A DNA stretch of 11,420 nucleotides, taken from positions 1 through 11,420 of the forward strand of contig JAEZIH010000025.1 of NCBI GenBank assembly GCA_023416055.1, read 5' to 3'. How positions within the stretch are numbered: position 1 is the stretch's first letter; each line of letters opens with the position of its first letter. The translations under genes and the position numbers were made by a program. The stretch comes from Pseudomonadota bacterium (lineage in GTDB: Bacteria; Pseudomonadota; Alphaproteobacteria; Caulobacterales; Caulobacteraceae). Of the stretch, positions 6,014-11,420 are shown in pieces. Under the pieces are notes generated by a model, which searched no databases, had not been told where the DNA came from, and saw only the letters and a program-made list of their open reading frames with translations.

Positions 6014-7471
6014 TCACCGGAACGGCGGTTCGTCGAAGGCGCGGAGCTTGCGGGAGTGCAGGCGTTCGCCCTCGGCGCGGAGCAGGTCCACGGCTTGGAT
6101 GCCGATCTGGAGGTGTTCGGAGATCGATCCCTCGTAGAAGCGGTGGGCCTGGCCCGGCAGCTTGATCTCGCCGTGCAGGGGGCGGTCGGAGACGCACAGC
6201 AGGGTGCCGTAGGGGACGCGGAAGCGGTAGCCCTGGGCGGCGATGGTGGCGCTCTCCATGTCGATGGCGACGGCGCGGCTCTGGTTGAAGCGCTGCGCCG
6301 AGCTGGCGTAGCGGAGCTCCCAGTTGCGGTCGTCGGTGGTGACCACCGTGCCGGTGCGCAGGCGACGCTTGATCTGTTCGCCGGGCATGCCCGAGACCTG
6401 TTTGGCGGCGTCGTAGAGGGCGCGCTGAACCTCGGCGATCGAGGGGATCGGAATGTCCGGCGGCAGGACGGCGTCCAGCACATGGTCGTCGCGCAGATAG
6501 GCGTGGGCGAGGACGTAGTCGCCGATCACCTGGCTGTCGCGCAGGCCGCCGCAGTGGCCGATCATCATCCAGGCGTGGGGGCGGGTCACCGCCAGGTGGT
6601 CGCAGATGGTCTTGGCGTTGGAGGGGCCGACGCCGATGTTGACCATGGTGATGCCGTTCCAGCCCGGCGCGGTCAGGTGATAGGCCGGCATCTGGTGCTT
6701 CTTCCACGCCGCCTCCATCACCGCCTCTTCCGGATTGGGAGTGTCGCGGGTGATCTCGATGCCGCCGGCGCAGACGAGGCGGTCGTAGGGGGTCGAGGGG
6801 TCGGCCAGCTGGGCGCAGGCCCAGCGCACGAACTCGTCGACGTAGCGGTTGTAGTTGGTGAACAGGATGTAGGACTGGACGTCCTCGACCGGCGTGCCGG
6901 TGTAGTGGCGCAGGCGGGCCAGCGAGAAGTCGGTGCGCAGGCCGTCGAACTGGGCCAGCGGGAAGTCCTCGCCGAGGTCGAACAGGCCGTCGGAGATCTC
7001 GTCGCCGATATGGGCCAGGTCGGTGGTCGGGAAGTGGCGGGCGACGGCGGCCGTCTGGCTGCGATCCAGCACCACGTCGGAGCCGTCCATCACATAGGGG
7101 AAGGGGATTTCCTGGTCCGAGGGCCGCACCTCGAAGGTGGCGCCGTAGTCCTCCTCAAGCAGCGCCAGCTGCTCGGTCAGATAGGGGCGGAACAGTTCGG
7201 GCCGGGTGATGGTGGTGGCGTAGACGCCGGGCCGGGACAGGCGGGCGTAGGCGCGGCTGGCCAGATTGGCGGGGCGGTCGCCGAACCAGCTGACGCGCAG
7301 CTGCGGATAGGCGAACAGGCCGCGGGCGCGGGCCTCGGGGTCGGGCTTCTCGCCCGTGGCGAGGAAGGTCCGCACTGCGTCGCGGAGGTTGGCGACGGCG
7401 TCGTTGTAGAGGGCTTCGAGGCGGTCCAGCGCCGCCGGGCCGCTGAGGGCCCTGTCATTCGTGTCTGTCAT
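6014..7471 (-). CDS. amn: AMP nucleosidase
   Basis: Hydrolyses AMP to adenine and ribose 5-phosphate, balancing adenylate pools in the cytosol. The 485-residue length matches E. coli Amn (484). The N-terminal AMP-nucleosidase-specific domain (about 12-180) contains GLFAYPQLRVSWFGDRP and PFPYVMDGSDV. The C-terminal phosphorylase-like catalytic domain has ITMVNIGVGPSNAKTICDHLA (274-294) and AWMMIGHCGGLRDSQVIGDYV (300-320). The purine-nucleoside-binding segment VAIDMESATIAAQGY (401-415) includes Glu406, and LCVSDRPLHGE (425-435) holds Asp429, the probable catalytic acid. The start codon ATG 7469-7471 has GGAG only two bases upstream on its strand, but no better start is near. It lies 42 bases downstream of the AsmA-family gene and probably shares its transcript. 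No frameshift or missing motif is seen. Confidence 0.94.
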   Translation of the reverse strand: MTDTNDRALSGPAALDRLEALYNDAVANLRDAVRTFLATGEKPDPEARARGLFAYPQLRVSWFGDRPANLASRAYARLSRPGVYATTITRPELFRPYLTEQLALLEEDYGATFEVRPSDQEIPFPYVMDGSDVVLDRSQTAAVARHFPTTDLAHIGDEISDGLFDLGEDFPLAQFDGLRTDFSLARLRHYTGTPVEDVQSYILFTNYNRYVDEFVRWACAQLADPSTPYDRLVCAGGIEITRDTPNPEEAVMEAAWKKHQMPAYHLTAPGWNGITMVNIGVGPSNAKTICDHLAVTRPHAWMMIGHCGGLRDSQVIGDYVLAHAYLRDDHVLDAVLPPDIPIPSIAEVQRALYDAAKQVSGMPGEQIKRRLRTGTVVTTDDRNWELRYASSAQRFNQSRAVAIDMESATIAAQGYRFRVPYGTLLCVSDRPLHGEIKLPGQAHRFYEGSISEHLQIGIQAVDLLRAEGERLHSRKLRAFDEPPFR

Positions 7472-7513
7472 GACTCCAGATAGCGGAGAAAGGCGACATT
7501 GGCGAGACAGACC

Positions 7514-9553
7514 CTAGCGGGCCGAGGAGATCAGGGCGCCGCAGTTGGCGTCCTCGGCCAGGCCGGGGTCGACGAAGGGCAGCAGGGCGGCCAGCGGGCT
7601 GACCAGGGCGCCCAGGGCCGCGGCCAGTCCGCCCTGGGCGGCGACCGAGCCGGCGTCGATGCCGACGCTGGGCCGGGTCAGGGGCCCCTGCACGGTGATC
7701 GGCGACCACAGGCGGACCAGCCGCGCCTCCTTGGTCTCGCCGTCGATGCGAAGGTTCATGGTCTCGGTGTCGAGATCGATGGTCCCCGCGCCCCGGGCCA
7801 GGACAGGCGAGGTGTCGATGACGAAGGTGCGGGCCGTGGCGGTCCCGCCGCTGACGTCGAAACTGGCCACGGCGCAGCGGATCTCGGCAGTGGAGTTGTC
7901 GTCCATCTTCAGCAGGCCGGCGAGGACGTTGATGCCCAGCAGTTCGGCGAAGGCCTCGCGCATGCGGCCCTGCGGCACGACGAGGCTGATCGTGCCCTTC
8001 GAATTGGCGGCGAAGTCGTGCACCGAGGCGCCCGGACCTTCCAGCCGGGCGCGGCCGAGGGCGCGGCCGGTCACCGTCGGCTGGCCGCCGCGGGCGGGGA
8101 TGATCGACTCCAGCGGATAGTTGCGCAGGCGGAAGTCGACGGCGCTGTAGGGCCGGTCGCGCGTGGCGTTGATCTTCGCCGTGCCGCGCAGCTCGCCGTG
8201 GTTGAAGGCGAAGGCCACCGGATCGAGATCGAGGACGCCCCCCTTCAGGTCGGCGCCGATATCGACCTGGCGGACGTCGAGGTCGTTGCGCTTCACCCGC
8301 GCCGCCTTGTAGCGCAGGGTCCCGTCCATAACCCGCAGGCGCTCGACGTTCAGCGGGGCGTCGGGCAGCAGGCGGCCGGGCCGGCCGGAGCTGGCCACGG
8401 TGTCGCCGGACGGGGTGACGCGCGGCCGGGCCCCGAGCACGGCCATCAGGTCGTCGATGTCGAGCAGGCGCGAGTTCAGGTCGGCGTCGACCCGACGGCG
8501 GTCCCCCACCTTGTCCACCACCACCTCGCCTGACAGGTCGGACGAGCCGACCGTGCCGCTGACGTCGGCGAAGGTGAATCTGGCGTCGTCGCGGGTCAGT
8601 TTGCCGGCCAGGCGGTACGGCGGGGTGTTGGGGGTGGTCACGCCTGTCAGCAGATAGATGTCGGCGAGGTCGCGGCCCTGCAGACGCAGGGTGGCGCTGA
8701 AGCGGCCCAGATCGAACGGCCGGGTGATCGAGCCGTCGGCGATCAGGCGCGTGCCGACGCCGGCGATCTCGCCATGGAAGCCGTAGGGCCGGTCGCGCCG
8801 GATGTTGATGAAGGGGCCGCCGCGCACCAGCACGGTCAGGGGCGTGCCGTTGATCGTGCCGCGGCCGTCGAGATGGAAGCCGGCCCGGCCGTTCGAACCC
8901 TCGCGGGCGTTGAGGGTGGCCTCGAGCCGGATGTTTCGGCGGCGCTCGTCGAGGGTAAGACGGCCATCCCGGATCAGCAGGCGGTTGATCGGCGGCAGCT
9001 TCAGGCCCTCGCCCGTATCGGGGGCGTCAGGGTTGCGGCGCCAGCTCTGGCGGCCGTCCTCGTCGGCGATCAGGACCGCCCGCGGACGGGTGACGGCGAC
9101 CAGCGGCATCTCGACGTGGCCGGTCATGAGCGCCCGCAGGCGCACCGAGGCCTGCAGGTCCTCGACGCGCAGGGTGTCGCGCTCGCGCGCCCAGTCGGGG
9201 CCGCCGATGCGCATGTCGCGCACGTGCACAGAAGGCGTCCAGCTGAGCAGGCGCACGTCGAGGTCGCCGTTCAGCGCGATCTCGCGATCGTAACGCGCCG
9301 ACGCCCAGCGCCCGATCGGGCCGCGCAGCATGTTCCAGTCGAACAGCAGCAGGAACAGGATCAGGGCCGCGACCAGCAGCAGGGTGACGCCGGCGGCGAT
9401 CTTCTCGGGGGGGCCGGGACGGCGGACGGCGGCGTAGACGGGGTCGTTGGCCACGATCCAGTCGCGCAGCCCCCGCGCCCGCTCGCGCGCGGGGACCAGG
9501 GCACGGTCGCGCACCACTAGCCAGTTCCGATTGTCCTTCAGGCGGTTGGGCAC
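7514..9553 (-). CDS. AsmA-family envelope protein
   Basis: Inner-membrane-anchored protein of the AsmA/TamB-like bridge superfamily, whose members form long beta-groove structures in the periplasm and are linked to phospholipid transport and outer-membrane homeostasis. At 679 residues it has a cytosolic basic N-terminus, one membrane helix (about 52-71), an N-terminal AsmA-type region with LNGDLDVRLLSWTPSVHVRD, and repeated beta-rich segments. The C-terminal AsmA-like region (about 370-640) includes GTISLVVPQGRMREAFAELLGI. The start is GTG at 9551-9553: GGAGG (complement of 9561-9565) lies seven bases upstream, whereas the longer frame's TTG at 9578-9580 lacks a ribosome site and would itself encode this GGAGG. 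The C-terminus DANCGALISSAR follows a hydrophobic stretch. The gene is downstream of an intrinsic terminator and so should have its own promoter; none is obvious. Specific paralogue unresolved. Confidence 0.88.
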   Translation of the reverse strand: MPNRLKDNRNWLVVRDRALVPARERARGLRDWIVANDPVYAAVRRPGPPEKIAAGVTLLLVAALILFLLLFDWNMLRGPIGRWASARYDREIALNGDLDVRLLSWTPSVHVRDMRIGGPDWARERDTLRVEDLQASVRLRALMTGHVEMPLVAVTRPRAVLIADEDGRQSWRRNPDAPDTGEGLKLPPINRLLIRDGRLTLDERRRNIRLEATLNAREGSNGRAGFHLDGRGTINGTPLTVLVRGGPFINIRRDRPYGFHGEIAGVGTRLIADGSITRPFDLGRFSATLRLQGRDLADIYLLTGVTTPNTPPYRLAGKLTRDDARFTFADVSGTVGSSDLSGEVVVDKVGDRRRVDADLNSRLLDIDDLMAVLGARPRVTPSGDTVASSGRPGRLLPDAPLNVERLRVMDGTLRYKAARVKRNDLDVRQVDIGADLKGGVLDLDPVAFAFNHGELRGTAKINATRDRPYSAVDFRLRNYPLESIIPARGGQPTVTGRALGRARLEGPGASVHDFAANSKGTISLVVPQGRMREAFAELLGINVLAGLLKMDDNSTAEIRCAVASFDVSGGTATARTFVIDTSPVLARGAGTIDLDTETMNLRIDGETKEARLVRLWSPITVQGPLTRPSVGIDAGSVAAQGGLAAALGALVSPLAALLPFVDPGLAEDANCGALISSAR

Positions 9554-9560
9554 GGCCGGA

Positions 9561-9576
9561 CCTCCGTCGAGCGGAG
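9561..9576 (-). promoter_or_regulatory. Shine-Dalgarno of the AsmA gene within a small hairpin
   Basis: On the minus strand GGAGG (complement of 9561-9565) is seven bases before GTG 9553 and decides the start. The same bases form the 3' arm of CTCCG-CTCGA-CGGAG, a five-base-pair stem with a five-base loop, which could partly hide the ribosome site in the mRNA. The stem is short, and regulation is speculative. Confidence 0.55.
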
Positions 9577-9622
9577 ACAACGCGCGACGCCTGCGAAGGC
9601 TCAGCCGGCGGCCGGCGGCAAG

Positions 9623-9655
9623 AAAAAGGGGCGCCCCGTCGCCGGGAGCGCCCCT
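9623..9655 (-). terminator. Rho-independent terminator after the S9 peptidase gene
   Basis: Read on the minus strand: arm AGGGGCGC, one bulged T, CCCG, loop GCGA (a GNRA tetraloop), CGGG, then the closing arm GCGCCCCT running into TTTTTCTT. That is 12 base pairs with one bulge followed by a U tract, 21 bases after the peptidase stop codon (TAA, 9676-9678). The plus-strand side lacks a T run, so it acts in the minus direction. Confidence 0.9.
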
Positions 9656-9675
9656 CTTCGTTCAGCGCCGGTCGG

Positions 9676-11420
9676 TTAGCGGGCCGGCTGAAGGTGCTTA
9701 TCGAGCCAGCCGAACACCTCGGTGTGCCACTGGCGGCTGTTGGCCGGCTTGAGCACCCAGTGGTTCTCGTCCGGGAAGACCACCAGACGGCTGTCGATGC
9801 CGCGGCGCTGCAGGGCGGTGAAGGTCGACAGGCTCTGGGCGGTGGGGATGCGGAAGTCCAGGTCGCCCTGGATGACCAGCATGGGATCCTGCCACTTCGA
9901 CACGTGGTTGGCCGGGTTGAAGGCCTGGTAGCCGCGCGGGTTCTCCCACGGCGTGCCGCCGTACTCCCACTCGGTGAACCACAGCTCCTCGGTCGAATAG
10001 CCCATGCCGAAGGTGTCGAAGACCCCGTCGTGGTTGACCAGGCAGTCGAACTCGCCCGACCAGTTGCCGGCGATCCAGTTGATCATGTAGCCGCCGTAGG
10101 AGGCGCCGAGGGCGCAGGCGTTCTGCCCGTCTAGGAAGGGATAGGCCTGCTGGGCGTGGGCCCAGCCCTTCTGAAGGTCCTCCAGCGGGCGGTCGCCCCA
10201 GTGCTGGCTGATCGAGTCGGTGAAGGCCTGGCCGTAGCCGGTGGAGCCGTGGAAATCGATCATCACCACCGCATAGCCGGCGCCGGCGTAGGTCATCGGG
10301 TTCCAGCGGTAGGACCAGCTGTTGCCGAACGAGCCCTGCGGCCCGCCGTGGATCAGGAAGGCGACCGGATATTTGCGGCCCTCGACATAGTTGGCGGGCT
10401 TGATGACGTAGCCGTGGACGGTCTCGTTGTTCCAGCCGCGGAAGTTGAACTGCTCGGCCTCGCCGAAGGCCAGTTCGTCCAGCTGCGGGTTCACATTGGT
10501 TATGCGGCGCGGCATCTCGCGGCCGAGGAAGGTCTTCACGTACAGTTCGGTCGGGCGGGTCAGGCTGTCCTGGGCGATGACGAAGCCCGACGGGGTCTGC
10601 TGGAAGGCCGAGACGTGGCCCTCGCCGGTCACCGGGGTGACCACGCCGTTGCGGGTGTCGACGGCGAACAGCTTGGTCTGACCGACATCGCCCGCGGGGG
10701 TGTAGAGGGTGTTTCCGTCGGCCGACCACTGCAGGGTGTCGGCCGAGCGGTCCCAGTCGGCCGCGATCTGGCGCAGCTGGCCGGTCTGCATGTCGCGCAG
10801 GAAGATCGAGAACTTGTCGGCCTCGAAGCCCGGGCGGGCCATGGCCCGATAGGCCAGGGTGCGGCCGTCCGGGGAGAACACCGGGCCGGTGTCCCAGGCG
10901 TCGTTGTGGTCGGTCAGGTTGGTCAGGCGGCCGGGCTCGGCCACGGAGACCTGGTAGAGATCGAAATTGGTGCTCCACGGCTCGGACCTGCCGGCCTCGC
11001 GGGCCGAGAAGACCACGCCGTCGCCGTCAGGGGTGAAGGTGAACTCGCTCTCGTCGCCGAACGGCTTTGAGGGGGTGTCGCCGTCGAAGCCCTTGGTCAC
11101 CCACACCGGCTCCCCCGAGCCGTCGGTGTTCAGGACGAACAGGTGGTTCTGGGTCCCGTCGTTCCAGGTGTCCCAGTGGCGCACGAACATGCGGTCGTAG
11201 ACCATGCCGGTGGCCGGGTCGTCGGCCACGGCCTTGATGCGGTCGACGGTGCAGGCGAGGTCCTCGCAGCTGGGGAAAACCGCCAGCGACACGACCACCT
11301 TCGAGGCGTCGCGGCTGAGGCGGTAGGCGTTGACGTCGAGCGGCAGGTCGGTGACCTGGCGGGGCCCGGTCCCGTCGGCCTCGGCGCGCCAGACCTGGCT
11401 GGAGCCCGAGCGGCCCGAGA
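9676..11420 (-). CDS. S9-family prolyl-oligopeptidase-type peptidase (DPP/acylaminoacyl-peptidase-like), 5' end outside window
   Basis: Serine peptidase with a beta-propeller domain gating an alpha/beta-hydrolase domain, cleaving short peptides. The frame is open through the window edge (first full codon at 11418), giving about 580 visible residues; the GTG at 11298 is internal. Numbering from the first visible residue, propeller repeats occupy about 1-320 with FTFTPDGDGVVFSAR and FSPDGRTLAYRAM blades. The hydrolase domain starts near 335, with the oxyanion-hole motif HGGPQGSFGN at 357. Nucleophile Ser440 is in GASYGGYMINW, Asp521 in QGDLDFRIP and His553 in ENHWVLKP, so the triad is complete. 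Two cysteines, Cys51 and Cys56 (SCEDLACT), may form a disulfide, in keeping with a periplasmic enzyme, but the signal peptide region is outside the window. It ends in WLDKHLQPAR followed by TAA and a strong terminator. Confidence 0.93.
   Translation of the reverse strand, partial: SGRSGSSQVWRAEADGTGPRQVTDLPLDVNAYRLSRDASKVVVSLAVFPSCEDLACTVDRIKAVADDPATGMVYDRMFVRHWDTWNDGTQNHLFVLNTDGSGEPVWVTKGFDGDTPSKPFGDESEFTFTPDGDGVVFSAREAGRSEPWSTNFDLYQVSVAEPGRLTNLTDHNDAWDTGPVFSPDGRTLAYRAMARPGFEADKFSIFLRDMQTGQLRQIAADWDRSADTLQWSADGNTLYTPAGDVGQTKLFAVDTRNGVVTPVTGEGHVSAFQQTPSGFVIAQDSLTRPTELYVKTFLGREMPRRITNVNPQLDELAFGEAEQFNFRGWNNETVHGYVIKPANYVEGRKYPVAFLIHGGPQGSFGNSWSYRWNPMTYAGAGYAVVMIDFHGSTGYGQAFTDSISQHWGDRPLEDLQKGWAHAQQAYPFLDGQNACALGASYGGYMINWIAGNWSGEFDCLVNHDGVFDTFGMGYSTEELWFTEWEYGGTPWENPRGYQAFNPANHVSKWQDPMLVIQGDLDFRIPTAQSLSTFTALQRRGIDSRLVVFPDENHWVLKPANSRQWHTEVFGWLDKHLQPAR

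Noticed and set aside
6010..6020. CCGGTCACCGG palindrome between the phasin-like and amn stops, considered as a bidirectional terminator
   Set aside because: The stem would be five base pairs with a one-base loop and there is no T tract on either side.
6056..7483. 475-codon open frame on the plus strand covering amn almost entirely
   Set aside because: It is antisense to a well-supported AMP nucleosidase, its product is a Gly/Val/Ala/Asp-rich low-complexity sequence with no domain, and long antisense frames are expected at this GC content.
7499..9520. Two long plus-strand frames opposite the AsmA-family gene (7499-8533 and 8774-9520)
   Set aside because: Low-complexity antisense translations; the minus-strand gene has a membrane anchor and family motifs.
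9605..9619. GCCGGC repeats just beyond the terminator
   Set aside because: Short GC-only repeats are common in this genome and show no link to a gene or a repeat family.

Overview
The window is an 11.4 kb piece of a very GC-rich, tightly packed chromosome. Gene content (RimK-like ATP-grasp protein, Nth, EmrAB-type pump with TetR, creatininase-family protein, phasin-like protein, AMP nucleosidase, AsmA-family protein, secreted S9 peptidase) and codon use suggest an alphaproteobacterium, most likely Caulobacteraceae (Brevundimonas- or Caulobacter-like). That placement is inferred from protein style and base composition; there is no rRNA or other phylogenetic marker here.

Layout. At the left edge is the 3' part of an ATP-grasp ligase gene (+), whose first ~42 bases are low-complexity G/C and may be a contig-end artefact. 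It converges on nth (-), endonuclease III, and their stop codons overlap. A 175-base divergent spacer (1271-1445) separates nth from a rightward three-gene cluster: emrA-like adaptor, emrB-like DHA2 transporter and TetR repressor, joined by 4-base and 1-base overlaps. The spacer holds a perfect 16-bp palindrome, probably the operator of that TetR protein, and a larger imperfect inverted repeat. A creatininase-family gene and a short alanine-rich phasin-like gene follow on the same strand.

From about 6010 on, all genes are on the minus strand, transcribed right to left: the S9-family prolyl-oligopeptidase-type peptidase (5' end outside the window), a strong intrinsic terminator with a GCGA tetraloop, an AsmA-family envelope protein, and AMP nucleosidase (amn), whose 3' end converges on the phasin-like gene.

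Functionally this is a mosaic of ordinary chromosomal genes rather than one pathway. The one clear system is the self-regulated efflux operon: an inner-membrane drug/proton antiporter, its periplasmic adaptor and a repressor that probably binds the palindrome in front of the operon. No outer-membrane channel is encoded here. No mobile element, CRISPR array, tRNA or rRNA was seen, and no clearly novel multi-gene system. The items most worth checking are the operator, the unknown substrates of the ATP-grasp and creatininase-family proteins, and several start-site corrections (1446 for the adaptor, 9553 for AsmA).
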